DNA of 64,000 bases, taken from contig NZ_JASNRC010000002.1 of assembly GCF_030411995.1 (NCBI RefSeq), positions 434,001-498,000 on the forward strand. The letters are read 5' to 3'. A model generated the notes under the pieces. It made no database searches. It saw only the letters and a program-made list of their open reading frames with translations, and was not told the DNA's origin. Source of the stretch: Massilia sp. YIM B02769. Its GTDB lineage: Bacteria > Pseudomonadota > Gammaproteobacteria > Burkholderiales > Burkholderiaceae_D. A program made the translations under genes and the position numbers. Positions 42,801-52,392 of the stretch are shown piece after piece (position 1 is the stretch's first letter; each line of letters opens with the position of its first letter).

Positions 42801-44592
42801 GAAATCGAAGACCGTCGACAAGGCAGGCCGCGCCGAAGCGAAGCGCGCCGCCGCCCTGCTGCGCCGCGCCGCCTGGCCCGACATCGGCCACCTGAAATGG
42901 GCCACGTTCTGGCTGATCATCGCGGCCGCGCTGGAAGTGATCGGCCCGATCCTCGGTAAAGCCCTGATCGACGACCACCTGGTGCCGCGCCACGCCGACT
43001 GGACGCGCATGGCCCTGCTGCTGGGCGGCGTATTGATTACCGGCTGGCTCTCGACCTGGCTGCGCTACCTGCAGCTGGTGCGCCTGTCCGGCCTGGCGAT
43101 GCGCTCGGTGCAGCGCCTGCGCGAATGGGTGTATGGCCACGTGCTGCGCCTGCCGATGGCGTTTTTCGACCGCGCCATCACCGGCCAATTGGTGAGCCGC
43201 GTGACCAACGACACCGAGGCGGTGAAGAAGCTCTACATCCAGGTGCTGTTCGCTATCCTCGACAGCACCATCGTCCTGCTCGGCACCACGGTGGCCATGG
43301 CCTGGCTCGACTGGCGCCTGATGATCATCGTGCTGGCCTTGCTGCCGGCGGTGATCGTCATCGTCTGGCTCTACCAGCGCCTGTCGGCGCCGGCGGTGAC
43401 GCGCGCACGCGCCCTGCGCAGCGACATCAATGGCCAGATGGCCGAATCGATCGGCGGCATGAGCGTGCTCCAGGCCAGCAACGCCGCCGGCCGCTTCGGC
43501 GAGCGCTTCGCGCATACCAACGACGGTCACTACAAAGCGCGCATCGCCGAGATCCGCGTCAACGCCTTCCTGCTGCGCCCGGCCCTCGACTTGCTGAACG
43601 TGGTGCTGCTGGCGGTGGTGATCTTCACCTTCGGCCAGCGCGAGATCGGCGCGGTGGAAGTGGGGATTTTGTACGCCTTTATCAGCTACATCGCGCGCGT
43701 GGTCGAGCCGCTGATCCAGATTACGATGCAGTTCAGCGGCCTGCAGCAGGCGGTGGTGGCGAGCGCGCGGGTGGAGGCGCTGCTGGCCGAAGCCGGCGCG
43801 GACGAACATGCGGCGGGACGCGCCGCCGGCACGCGCATGGCGGCTTCAAAAGATGCGCCGGCGGTGCGGGTCAAGAACCTGACCTTTGCCTACGTGCCGG
43901 GCCAGGACGTCCTGCACGACATCTCGCTCGACATCCCGCAGGGCGCCTTCTACGGCATCGTCGGCCACACCGGCAGCGGCAAGTCGACCCTGCTCTCGCT
44001 GCTGCTGCGCTACTACAGCGTGGAGCGGGACAAGGGCAGGATCGAGATCTGCGGCGAGCCGATCGCCGGCATCGACAACGAACGCTTCCGCAATGAGGTC
44101 GGCCTGGTGCCGCAGGATCCCTTCATCCTGGCGGCGTCGGCGCGCGAGAACATCGACATGGGACGCGGCCTGCCGTTCGAGCGGATCGAGGCGGCGGCGC
44201 GCGCGGCCCACGCGCACGACTTCATCGCGGCGCTGGAAAACGGCTACGACACCTCTCTGGGCGAAGGCGGCTCGCGCCTGTCCTCGGGCCAGAAGCAGCT
44301 GATCGCGATTGCCCGCGCCCTGGCCGGCGAGCCGCGCATCCTGCTGCTGGACGAAGCGACCTCGCGCATCGACAGCGCCACCGAGCAGATCGTGCAGCAG
44401 GCGCTGGAAGAAGTGCGGGGGCGCGTGACCATCATCGCCATCGCGCACCGCCTGTCGACCATCCGCGACGCCGACCGCATCGTGGTGCTGAACCATGGCC
44501 GCATCACGGAATCGGGGCCGCACGAGGAACTGATGGCAATCGAGGGCGGGCTGTACCAGCGGCTGTATCTGTTGCAGCAACTGGCGGTGTAA
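42790..44592 (+). CDS. mdlB: ABC exporter half-transporter, MdlB-like
   Basis: This 600-residue protein has six membrane helices and an ATPase domain with Walker A GHTGSGKST, signature LSSGQKQL and Walker B LLLDEAT with the catalytic Glu. It should be the active-site partner of the upstream MdlA-like protein. The start at 42790 lies inside the end of the upstream gene; GGAGG is 10 nt before it. Confidence 0.9.
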   Translation: MQAEKSKTVDKAGRAEAKRAAALLRRAAWPDIGHLKWATFWLIIAAALEVIGPILGKALIDDHLVPRHADWTRMALLLGGVLITGWLSTWLRYLQLVRLSGLAMRSVQRLREWVYGHVLRLPMAFFDRAITGQLVSRVTNDTEAVKKLYIQVLFAILDSTIVLLGTTVAMAWLDWRLMIIVLALLPAVIVIVWLYQRLSAPAVTRARALRSDINGQMAESIGGMSVLQASNAAGRFGERFAHTNDGHYKARIAEIRVNAFLLRPALDLLNVVLLAVVIFTFGQREIGAVEVGILYAFISYIARVVEPLIQITMQFSGLQQAVVASARVEALLAEAGADEHAAGRAAGTRMAASKDAPAVRVKNLTFAYVPGQDVLHDISLDIPQGAFYGIVGHTGSGKSTLLSLLLRYYSVERDKGRIEICGEPIAGIDNERFRNEVGLVPQDPFILAASARENIDMGRGLPFERIEAAARAAHAHDFIAALENGYDTSLGEGGSRLSSGQKQLIAIARALAGEPRILLLDEATSRIDSATEQIVQQALEEVRGRVTIIAIAHRLSTIRDADRIVVLNHGRITESGPHEELMAIEGGLYQRLYLLQQLAV

Positions 44593-44766
44593 AACCCTCC
44601 AGTATTTCCATGCTGCACTGCGGAATATGCGGCCGCCAATATTGACGTTTTGGCGTCGCATTTTTACGATATCCGCATAAAAAAACGATATTTCCACTTT
44701 GCAACACGATTATAATGGTCGATGGCGCCCTGCATTGGTGGGCGCGACGACCAGATCGAGGAAGCT

Positions 44767-46836
44767 ATGCCGGCAGTTTGGGAGACGAAAAAGCCATCGA
44801 AGCGCTTGCGTGCGCTGCTCGCATCGCTATTGCTGACGTCTTCCTTCGCGTTTGCCGAGGCCCCGGCGCCGCTCGCCGCCCGCCTGGCCGAGATCCGCGA
44901 AATCAACCGCTTCATTCCCGAACGCGCCCTGCCGATGCTGCTGAAGATCGAGCAGGAAGCGCGCGCCGACTCTGTGGCCAACAAGGCCGACATGCTGGCC
45001 GAGCTGTGCGTGGCCTACCAGAAGGTCGGCCGCAACGACAAAGCGCTCGCTGCCTGCGAAGAGCTGATCGAATTCGGCCGCCGCGAAAAGAACGATGCCG
45101 CCATCGCCAAGGGCCTGGTGCGCAAGGGCTACATCAAGTACGCGCAAAGCGAACTGGCGCTCTCGCATGAGCTGATCTGGGAAGCCGAGCGCCATGCCCT
45201 GGCCACCGACGACCTCGAGGTGCGCGTGCGCGTGGGCGTGTCGGCGGCCGAAGCCTTTGCCGAAGACGGCAACTTCCCGCGTGCGCTGGAAAAGATGCAG
45301 TCGGTGCTGGCCTATACGCGCCAGCATGGCGGCCCGGTGCACATGGTGATCGTGCTGAATGCGCTGACCCGCCTGTATGGGCAGATGCGCGAATACGACA
45401 AGGCGTCCGAATCGCTGGCCGAAGCCTATGTGGCGGCCGAGAAGATCAATTCGCCGGGCCGCATGGCCACCCTGAAGGGCACCGAATACGGCCTGGCGAT
45501 GGACACCGGCCAGATGCAGCGCGCACTGAAGGCGCAGCTGGCGGCCCTGTCGCTGGAGCGCAGCATCGGCGCCCAGTCGATGGTGGCGCGCTCGCTGGTC
45601 AACCTGTCCGACTGCTACCTGAAGCTGCACGACTACCGCAACGCCCTCGCCTACGGCGAGCAGGCGCTGGACGCGGCGCTCGCCATCAAGGACGAGACCG
45701 CGGGCGCCACGGCGCGCGTGAACAGCGGCCCGGCCTACCGGCCCAGCGGCCGCATCGCCGAGGGCAAGCGCGCCTTCGAGGAAGGCCTGGCGATCTACGA
45801 AAAGAACGGCGACAAGCCCGAGCTGCAGACGGTGCTGGCCGAATACGGCGGCGCCCTGGAGCGCGCCGGCGACCATGCGGGCGCGATCAAGGCCTACCAC
45901 CGCGAGCGCGCGCTGTCGAACGAGCTGTTCGAAAAGCGGCGCCAGAAGGCGATGCTCGAGCTGCAGGAAAAGTACGACGCCGACAAGCGCCAGCGCCAGA
46001 TCGAACTGCTGGAGCGCGAGAACCAGGTGAAGTCGGCCGAGATCGACAACCGCCGCCTGCAACAGCGCATCTGGGGCTTGCTGATCGTGGTGTTCGCGCT
46101 GGTGACGGTGATCGTCGGCCTCCTGTACCGCAAGGTGCGCCATGCGAACGCCCAGCTGCACGAGAAGAACCAGGAACTCAAGCAGCAGAGCGTGCGCGAC
46201 CCGCTGACGGGCCTGTACAACCGCCGCCACTTCCAGGACTTCATGCGCACCCACCAGCAGCTGGAAAAGCGCGGCGTCGGCACCTCGGGCGAAGACATGG
46301 TAAGCGCGCTGTTCCTGATGGACGTCGACCACTTCAAGCACATCAACGACACCTGGGGCCACGGCGCCGGGGACGCGGTGCTGATCAAGATCGCCGCCAG
46401 CCTGCGCGAGATCCTGCGCGAGACCGACATGATCGTGCGCTGGGGCGGCGAGGAATTCCTGGCCTTCCTGCCGGCGATCCCGCGCAGCGGCCTGGATGAG
46501 GTGGCGCGCCGCCTGCTGGCGGGCATTGCCGAAACGCGCATCGAGTACGGCGGCGAGACCCTGTCGGCGAACGTGTCGATCGGCTTCGCGCCCTACCCGC
46601 TGGCCCCGGCCGGCCAGCCGCTGCCGTGGGAACGCGCGGTGAACCTGGTCGACATGGCGCTGTACATGGCCAAGGGCCACGGCCGCAACCGCGCCTACGG
46701 GCTGCGCGGCTTCAGCGGCATGGCGCAGACCTCGATGGAAGAGATCGAGCAGAACCTCGAACAGGCCTGGCGCGCGGGGATTGTGGATATGTCGATCGTG
46801 ACGGCGGGGTGGCAGGAGTTACGCGCGAGCGCGTAA
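44767..46836 (+). CDS. Diguanylate cyclase with TPR-type sensor and membrane anchor
   Basis: The 689-residue protein starts with a signal sequence (RALLASLLLTSSFAFAEA). A TPR-like helical repeat region of about 350 residues follows (NLSDCYLKLHDYRNALAYGEQAL is one repeat), then a coiled coil, one transmembrane helix (LLIVVFALVTVIVGLLY) and a GGDEF domain. The active site is GGEEF. The inhibitory RxxD (RETD) sits five residues before it, so product inhibition by c-di-GMP is likely. The TPR part faces the periplasm. It should make c-di-GMP in response to a periplasmic protein or peptide cue. GAGGA precedes the ATG at 44767, which is chosen over the ATG at 44722. Confidence 0.92.
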   Translation: MPAVWETKKPSKRLRALLASLLLTSSFAFAEAPAPLAARLAEIREINRFIPERALPMLLKIEQEARADSVANKADMLAELCVAYQKVGRNDKALAACEELIEFGRREKNDAAIAKGLVRKGYIKYAQSELALSHELIWEAERHALATDDLEVRVRVGVSAAEAFAEDGNFPRALEKMQSVLAYTRQHGGPVHMVIVLNALTRLYGQMREYDKASESLAEAYVAAEKINSPGRMATLKGTEYGLAMDTGQMQRALKAQLAALSLERSIGAQSMVARSLVNLSDCYLKLHDYRNALAYGEQALDAALAIKDETAGATARVNSGPAYRPSGRIAEGKRAFEEGLAIYEKNGDKPELQTVLAEYGGALERAGDHAGAIKAYHRERALSNELFEKRRQKAMLELQEKYDADKRQRQIELLERENQVKSAEIDNRRLQQRIWGLLIVVFALVTVIVGLLYRKVRHANAQLHEKNQELKQQSVRDPLTGLYNRRHFQDFMRTHQQLEKRGVGTSGEDMVSALFLMDVDHFKHINDTWGHGAGDAVLIKIAASLREILRETDMIVRWGGEEFLAFLPAIPRSGLDEVARRLLAGIAETRIEYGGETLSANVSIGFAPYPLAPAGQPLPWERAVNLVDMALYMAKGHGRNRAYGLRGFSGMAQTSMEEIEQNLEQAWRAGIVDMSIVTAGWQELRASA

Positions 46837-46840
46837 CTCC

Positions 46841-46999
46841 CGTAGGGTGGGCACCCCGTGCCCACGCGGAACGGCGAGCATTGTTGGCCGCATCACGGTA
46901 TATCGCAGGCGCTTCTGGTTTTTGTCAGCGTTAACGCTGTGCCATGGGCGATGCCAACAATGATCCACGTTCCGCGTGGGCACGGAGTGCCCACCCTAC
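46841..46999. repeat. Paired inverted intergenic repeat (GTAGGGTGGGCAC type)
   Basis: Unit 46841-46873 starts 4 nt after the cyclase stop; its inverted copy spans 46968-46999. An inner inverted match (ATTGTTGGC/GCCAACAAT) completes a 159-bp palindrome. The right unit's GTAG provides the TAG stop codon of the adjacent lipoprotein gene. Confidence 0.87.
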
Positions 47000-47352
47000 C
47001 GTGCCGATTCCTGCATTTTCTCGCCGGCGCGCTCGACCTTCTCGCCCACCTTCGCTCTTGCCTTTTCCAGCCCGCGCCCGGCCTCGGCGGTGGCATCCGT
47101 GATCTTTTCGCGCGCCTCCTCGGTGCGCTCGGCCAGGCGGTCGCGTGCTTCGTCGGCGCGTTCGGCCACGCGCTTCGCCGCCTCATCGGCCTTTTCCAGC
47201 GGCGCCCGCAGTTCGCGCGCCACCTTGTCGCCGGCGTCGTCGATCGCCTTGCCGGCCTGTTGCGCGGGGCCTGCCTCGTCGTCGTCGCGCGGCGAGCAGC
47301 CGGCGGCGACGGACAGCACCAGCAGCGCACCCAACATGGTCATGGTGTTCAT
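46996..47352 (-). CDS. Small lipoprotein with amphipathic 11-residue-type helical repeats
   Basis: The 118-residue product has a lipoprotein signal (MLGALLVLSVAAGC, lipobox VAAGC). A long run of charged helical repeats such as AERADEARDRLAERTEEARE follows, similar to apolipoprotein-like or LEA-like helices. It may lie on a membrane surface or stabilise proteins. GGAG precedes the ATG at 47352. The TAG stop is formed by an adjacent repeat element, so the gene's end has been altered by that insertion. It lies 70 nt downstream of the zinc-ribbon gene of the tubulin-like operon and could belong to it. Confidence 0.75.
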   Translation of the reverse strand: MNTMTMLGALLVLSVAAGCSPRDDDEAGPAQQAGKAIDDAGDKVARELRAPLEKADEAAKRVAERADEARDRLAERTEEAREKITDATAEAGRGLEKARAKVGEKVERAGEKMQESAR

Positions 47353-47422
47353 GATCGCTCCTCGTGTTCGCGTTTCGGCCAGCATACACCTTGCCGGAAT
47401 TGCATGGCTCACGGATGAGCGC

Positions 47423-48262
47423 TCAACGCGCCCCGTCCGCGCGCGGATGCTCGGGGCTGCGCGCCTCGATCTTCTCGCGCATCGCACGTGATGCATCGTC
47501 CTCGCCCCAGCGCCTGGTAAAGGTGCGCAGGCGCTGGCGCGCCTTGTCGAACGACGACGCGGCCAGCGCCGACTCCACCGCCGTCTTCGCTTCGCGCCAG
47601 GCCTTGTCGCGCTGGCGCTTGCGCGTGCAGTCGGCGGCCGCGTCGTTCAGCACCTGCTGCACGTGCTGCAACTGGTCCGGCGTGGCGCGGGTCTTGCGCA
47701 GGGCGATCAATTCGCTCTGCGCCTCGCGCGGCTTGCAGGCGGTGGCCAGGCCGATCGCCTTGTCCATCTGCCCCTCGATGCGGCGCTTGCCCGGATTGGC
47801 GACCAGCCAGACCGCCCACAGCAAGGCCAGCGCCAGCAGCCACCAGCGCAGGCGCACGGGTTTGCGCTGCGGCGCCCCGTTCGAGGATGCGCGCACGCCG
47901 GGGCTGGGCGGGCGCGGCGGAAGCGGTATGCCCGGCGCGGGGCGCGGGGCGGGCGTGGGCGCGGGTGGCACCGGTGCGGGGGCGGATGTGGGTGCGGGCG
48001 GCGCCGCGTTGGGCGGCGGCTTGGCCTCCGCGCGCGGCGCGGCGGCGCTGGCGGCAGCGGTGGCCGCGGCGGCAGCCGGGACGGCCTGGGCCGGCTTGTC
48101 GAGACGAACACCCTGGCTGGGCGGCGCCGCGTGCGCCGCCGCATCGCCGCGCACGATTCCTTCCTGCTGCGCCGTGCCGCAATACGGACAAAAATTCACC
48201 CGGCGCGGCCAGCTGCGGCCGCACGAGGAGTGGATACAGCGATACACCGATGCTTCTGCCAC
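47423..48262 (-). CDS. Zinc-ribbon membrane protein of the tubulin-like operon
   Basis: This 279-residue protein begins with a zinc ribbon: Cys9 and Cys14, then CPYCG at about residues 25-29. A long Ala/Pro-rich disordered linker (about residues 35-130) follows, then one transmembrane helix (WWLLALALLWAVWLVA) and a C-terminal helical region of about 110 residues. The start is GTG at 48262, with AAGGG 5 nt upstream. It begins 11 nt after the stop of the tubulin-like gene. Function is unknown; the layout suggests a membrane adaptor. Confidence 0.82.
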   Translation of the reverse strand: MAEASVYRCIHSSCGRSWPRRVNFCPYCGTAQQEGIVRGDAAAHAAPPSQGVRLDKPAQAVPAAAAATAAASAAAPRAEAKPPPNAAPPAPTSAPAPVPPAPTPAPRPAPGIPLPPRPPSPGVRASSNGAPQRKPVRLRWWLLALALLWAVWLVANPGKRRIEGQMDKAIGLATACKPREAQSELIALRKTRATPDQLQHVQQVLNDAAADCTRKRQRDKAWREAKTAVESALAASSFDKARQRLRTFTRRWGEDDASRAMREKIEARSPEHPRADGAR

Positions 48263-48273
48263 AGGCGCCCTTT

Positions 48274-51200
48274 CTACTGCGGATCCGGAATGCCGTCATC
48301 CGGATCGGGAATGGCGTCGCCCTGCGTGCCATTTAGCCCGGGGATGTCGGCCACGGTCTGCCACTTGCCGAAGCGCGTGTCCTGCGCCATGTTCCAGGCG
48401 CGCGTGCCGGTGTCGATCTCGCCGCGCGCAAGCTGCTGCGCGATCTCGTCGACCGCGAACGGCCCGCGCTGTGCGCCGCCCACGAACAGCTTGTAGCGCA
48501 GACCGGACGCCGCTGCCGGCACCGGTGCGGCGGTGTGCGTGCGCCGCTCGGCCGCCTGCGCCGCACGCGCATCGCTGGCCAGGAATTCCGGCTTGATCAC
48601 GCGCTTGTCGACCGGCTTTTCCACCTCCCAGGTATAGGCATCGGATGCCGAATCCGGCACGGCCTCGGTCCATTCGGACAGCATGGCCAGCGCCGCGTCG
48701 ATCGCCGCATGCGTCAGCGACGGATCAGCCGCCACCGCGCGCCGGAACCAGGCGTCGAACAGGCGCTTGGCCGTGATGTTCGGCAGCGACGGCGAGGGCA
48801 GCTGGGCGCCGGTTTCGTCGACTTCCAGGCGCGGCTCGTACACCCGCAACTGGTAGTGGCGCATCAGCGCGGCCAGCAGCACCAGCTGGTGCGGACCGAC
48901 CGCTGCCAGCCGGTTGCGCACGGCGCCGATCACCTGCTCGCGGTAGTAGGCCGGCAAGCCGTTCGAGCGGATCGCGAACTCGTTCCCGATCTGCAGCCAC
49001 TCGCCGGAACCCGGCTCGACTTCGAACAGGTATTGCCCGCGCGGCTGGAAGCTGGCCTCACGGTCGCCCAGGTCGGCCTTGCGCCGGATGACGCCCAGCG
49101 CGATCGCCTGCAGGAACCATTCGTAGTCGTCCGCCAGGCGGTTCAATTCGTCCATCGACGGCGAAATCGGATGGCGGAAGCGCGTCGAATCGAAGTGCAG
49201 ATGGGTCGGGATCTTCGGGTTCTCGATCTGGTACGAGGCGCGCCAGGTCGGCAGGCCGCGCAGCACCGTCATCGGAATGCCGGACAGTTCGATGTAGCAG
49301 ACCGCGCGGCCCGGCACGCCGGTGTTCACGATCGACACCAGGTCGCCATGGAAGAAACCGGTCGGCACGGCGGCGCGGATCTCCGCCTCCATGCGGCGCC
49401 AGGCGCCCACATCGCCCACTCCGATAAAACACTTGAATTGGTCCGAATTCGGAGTGAACTCGGCCGAGAAGCGCGCATTCACCCAGGGCATGGCGCTGCG
49501 TATCCATTCGGCGAAGACGCGCTGGCGTTCCTGCGGCGTCATCGCGTTCAGGCGGTCGAGCAATGGGTCGCCCGGCTCGGCGGCCAGCTCACTGCTCGAC
49601 AACTGCGTCTGCGCGCGGCGGAAGAGTTTGAGCAGCAGGTCGGCGCGCATGCGCTCGTCGCCCAGCTGCGGGAACAGTTTGCCGGAGCCGCCGAATTCGA
49701 GCAGCACTTCCTCGCTCCACGCGCTCACATCCTGCGTCAGGCGCACCGGCGCCGGCTGCACGTCGCCGGCCAGCTTGATGTAGGTGGCATGTTCATGGCG
49801 CGCATCGCTGCGCAGCTGGGCGATGCGGTTGTCGACCGCATGCAGGATCTCCTGCACGTGGCGCCGCCCTTCCTGGAATTCGCCGGCGATGCCGCTCCAC
49901 TGCGCGTTGCCCTGCTCGTCCGTGCTCTGCGGGTCGCCCAGCCAGGCCGACATGTTGCGCATCACCTCGATCGACTGGCCGGCCGATACCGCCAGCAAAT
50001 GGAAGCGCAGGTAGTCGGCGATGTCGCGCTTCAGGTGGGCCATGACTTCGCGCGCCTGGGCATCCTTGCCGAACAAACGGCCGGACGCCTGGCCCAGGTT
50101 GTTCAACGATTCCTCGACCTGGCGCGTGCGCAGCGCATCGCGGATGTCGCGGTAGCGACGGCCATTGCGTTCGGCGTTGATCAGGTCGCGCTGCAGCAGG
50201 CGCGCCTTGACCTGCTCCAGCAGCGACAGCACGAATTCCAGCCCGCCCTGCTTGCGGTCGTCGAGCAGCGCGTACAGGCGCTCGCGCACGCGTGATTTGA
50301 GGCGGCCGGTGAGTTCTCCGGTGTGGCGCTTGATGCGGTCTTCGCTGGTCTCAGCGGTGGCGCCGGCTTCGCGGATGGCGTCGCGCTCCAGCTGCGGCAG
50401 CAGCTCGGCCACCTTTTCGCGCCACAGCTTGATGTCGTAGCCAGCCATGATGCGGTCGATCTCGAGCTGCACCTTGCTCTCCACGCGCTCCAGCAGCGAG
50501 CGGCCATCCTTGTCCATCAACAGCGCTTCGGTGAGCGCGTATTCCTGGAAAGGCGTGACGTCGACCGTCCCCTTCTTGAAATCGGGGAATTCGCCGAAGG
50601 GACGCTCGCGCATCTCCATCTGCTCGCGCATGAAGCTGTCGCGTTCGGCATCGCCGGCACGCCGCGCCAGGGCGCCGTCGCGGCCCACCAGGCCGAAGAA
50701 CTCCTTCACCATCAGCGCCGCCAGTTCGTAGGCGCGGATGTCTTCGCGCAGGCTTTGCTGGGTGTCGAGCACGGACTGGCCGAAGGCCGAGTACACCTTC
50801 GAGTAGGACAGGCGCATGTCGCCGAAGCGCGCTTCCGGCACGCGCGGGTTGTAGGGGCCGAGCTTGTGCTGCTGCTGGTTCACGGCCACCGAGCGCTTGC
50901 GGTTGGCGAAGTCGGCCGAGGCGAAATCCTCGAACAGGGTGTCGGCCACCATCTGGTAGACATCCTTTACGTCCTGGGTCGCCTTGTTGGCCAGGTTCGC
51001 GGTGTCGACGAAGTACACGTCGTCGAAGGGCGCGCCCTTGCCCTGGATGCTGTCCGGGTCCATCCACGACACGCGCGCGTTCATGTCGCGCATCGTCGTT
51101 TCCAGCTCCATCATGGTGGCGTAGGCATTCGCCTCGGTGCGTTCCTTGTTCGCTTTCGCAAAGCCCGAAGGCATGAACATCACCAGATCGACCTGGCTGT

Positions 51201-51894
51201 CCGATACTTCCTGGCGCGCGATGGCTTTCGCCATCCAGCCCAGGTCGATGGCGCTGCCGGCGCCGGTGCCGCCCGCGTTCGAGCCGATGACGACGATGCG
51301 GAATTTCGAGGTATCGACCTGCAGGCCGAGGCGCTGGTAATTTTCCTTGCGCTCGATGCCGGCGTTACTGCTCAAGAAGTTCAGCGCGCCCTTGATGCGG
51401 CCGCGCAGCTTGGGGTATTTGTCGAACAAATACAGGCGCGCCACCGAACGGATCTGGCCCGCCCCTTTCGATGGGTCGATGCCGAGCGAGCGCAGTTTTT
51501 TCGGACGCAGCGGCATCCAGCTTTCGATCAGCGGGAAGCGCGCCAGGCTGTCGTCGGACTCGTGATACTGCGGGAGATCGAGCGGTTCGACCAGGCGTTC
51601 TTCGTCGGTCAGACGCACCAGTTCGTACCAGGGGTCGGTACGCTGCGACTTGCCCTCGTCGATGATGGCGTTGTTGTCGAGGTCGAAGTGCAGGAAGCGC
51701 GCGACCGGGAAGTCGGCGATGGATTCGACGCGGGTCGGATGCTGCTTGTTCCAGACCGCCGACAGGATGCGGCGGCGGATGCGCATCATGACTTCCATGC
51801 CGGTGCCGCCGGCGCCGATGAACAGGGTCGGACGCAGGTCGACCTTGAGTTCGGCCTTGCGATTGATGCTTGCTGGGGTGGGGATATCTGTCAT
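48274..51894 (-). CDS. Large tubulin/FtsZ-superfamily protein with C-terminal GYF_2-like domain
   Basis: The 1206-residue protein carries a GTPase-like N-terminal half. An FIGAGGTGMEV loop lies at 25-35, and a tubulin-type signature GSNAGGTGAGSAIDLG at 204-219 matches the G-box GGGTG(S/T)G with changes. Between and after these are helices and strands as expected for Tubulin_2-type proteins. The middle 700 residues are helical with no named domain. The C-terminus has a GYF_2-like domain (LRYKLFVGGAQRGPFAVDEI to DTRFGKWQTVADIPG). It is three times the size of FtsZ. The preferred start at 51894 leaves 16 nt after the small membrane gene. A role in polymer-based membrane remodelling is inferred from the superfamily. 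Confidence 0.85.
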   Translation of the reverse strand: MTDIPTPASINRKAELKVDLRPTLFIGAGGTGMEVMMRIRRRILSAVWNKQHPTRVESIADFPVARFLHFDLDNNAIIDEGKSQRTDPWYELVRLTDEERLVEPLDLPQYHESDDSLARFPLIESWMPLRPKKLRSLGIDPSKGAGQIRSVARLYLFDKYPKLRGRIKGALNFLSSNAGIERKENYQRLGLQVDTSKFRIVVIGSNAGGTGAGSAIDLGWMAKAIARQEVSDSQVDLVMFMPSGFAKANKERTEANAYATMMELETTMRDMNARVSWMDPDSIQGKGAPFDDVYFVDTANLANKATQDVKDVYQMVADTLFEDFASADFANRKRSVAVNQQQHKLGPYNPRVPEARFGDMRLSYSKVYSAFGQSVLDTQQSLREDIRAYELAALMVKEFFGLVGRDGALARRAGDAERDSFMREQMEMRERPFGEFPDFKKGTVDVTPFQEYALTEALLMDKDGRSLLERVESKVQLEIDRIMAGYDIKLWREKVAELLPQLERDAIREAGATAETSEDRIKRHTGELTGRLKSRVRERLYALLDDRKQGGLEFVLSLLEQVKARLLQRDLINAERNGRRYRDIRDALRTRQVEESLNNLGQASGRLFGKDAQAREVMAHLKRDIADYLRFHLLAVSAGQSIEVMRNMSAWLGDPQSTDEQGNAQWSGIAGEFQEGRRHVQEILHAVDNRIAQLRSDARHEHATYIKLAGDVQPAPVRLTQDVSAWSEEVLLEFGGSGKLFPQLGDERMRADLLLKLFRRAQTQLSSSELAAEPGDPLLDRLNAMTPQERQRVFAEWIRSAMPWVNARFSAEFTPNSDQFKCFIGVGDVGAWRRMEAEIRAAVPTGFFHGDLVSIVNTGVPGRAVCYIELSGIPMTVLRGLPTWRASYQIENPKIPTHLHFDSTRFRHPISPSMDELNRLADDYEWFLQAIALGVIRRKADLGDREASFQPRGQYLFEVEPGSGEWLQIGNEFAIRSNGLPAYYREQVIGAVRNRLAAVGPHQLVLLAALMRHYQLRVYEPRLEVDETGAQLPSPSLPNITAKRLFDAWFRRAVAADPSLTHAAIDAALAMLSEWTEAVPDSASDAYTWEVEKPVDKRVIKPEFLASDARAAQAAERRTHTAAPVPAAASGLRYKLFVGGAQRGPFAVDEIAQQLARGEIDTGTRAWNMAQDTRFGKWQTVADIPGLNGTQGDAIPDPDDGIPDPQ

Positions 51895-51910
51895 GGCGAT
51901 GTCTTCCCTA

Positions 51911-52366
51911 TCAGCGGCGGCCAATGAAGAGCGCGGCGACCAGCGCCACCGCGCCGACCACGACCAGCGGTGCGGTCACGCCCCAGGTGAGGTAGCGGCT
52001 GGCGTTGATGATGGCCAGCACCGCGGCGGCAGAAAGAAAAGCCAGGCCGACGAACAGCAGCCAGCCGGCGCTGCCCGCCGTCGATGGCGCCACGCGGCGC
52101 ACCACCATGTGGTGCACGTAGGCGTTGCGGACAAAGAAGTACACGACCAGCAGCACCACGAACACGGCCGCGCCGATGGACAGGTCGCGCGTGGAGGTGT
52201 CGGTGGCGGCCGGCGGCAAGGGGCCGGGCACCACTTCAACAGGGCCGCCCGCCGTCTCGGGCGTGGTCTGGGGCAGCGCCGCATCGGGTGCATTTTTCTC
52301 TTCGGGCAGCTTGAAGCCGGGGTCGGCCTGGCCGCCGGATGGGGTGGTGGTCGGAGTCGCTTGCAT
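51911..52366 (-). CDS. Small three-helix membrane protein of the tubulin-like operon
   Basis: The 151-residue product has a Pro/Thr-rich N-terminal part of about 60 residues and three hydrophobic helices (IGAAVFVVLLVVYFF, WLLFVGLAFLSAAAVLAII, APLVVVGAVALVAALFIG). AGGA precedes the ATG. It lies 26 nt after the vWA-like gene and 16 nt before the tubulin-like gene. No family is recognised; it may anchor the complex. Confidence 0.78.
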   Translation of the reverse strand: MQATPTTTPSGGQADPGFKLPEEKNAPDAALPQTTPETAGGPVEVVPGPLPPAATDTSTRDLSIGAAVFVVLLVVYFFVRNAYVHHMVVRRVAPSTAGSAGWLLFVGLAFLSAAAVLAIINASRYLTWGVTAPLVVVGAVALVAALFIGRR

Positions 52367-52392
52367 ATGGGTTCCTTTTGTTTGGGCTCAGT

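Noticed and set aside
41055-43010. Minus-strand frame of 651 codons
   Set aside because: Antisense to the MdlA-like gene, whose ABC motifs are complete.
44827-46680. Minus-strand frame of 617 codons
   Set aside because: Antisense to the GGDEF gene with no domain.
50323-51927. Plus-strand frame of 534 codons
   Set aside because: Antisense to the tubulin-like gene; no recognisable motif.
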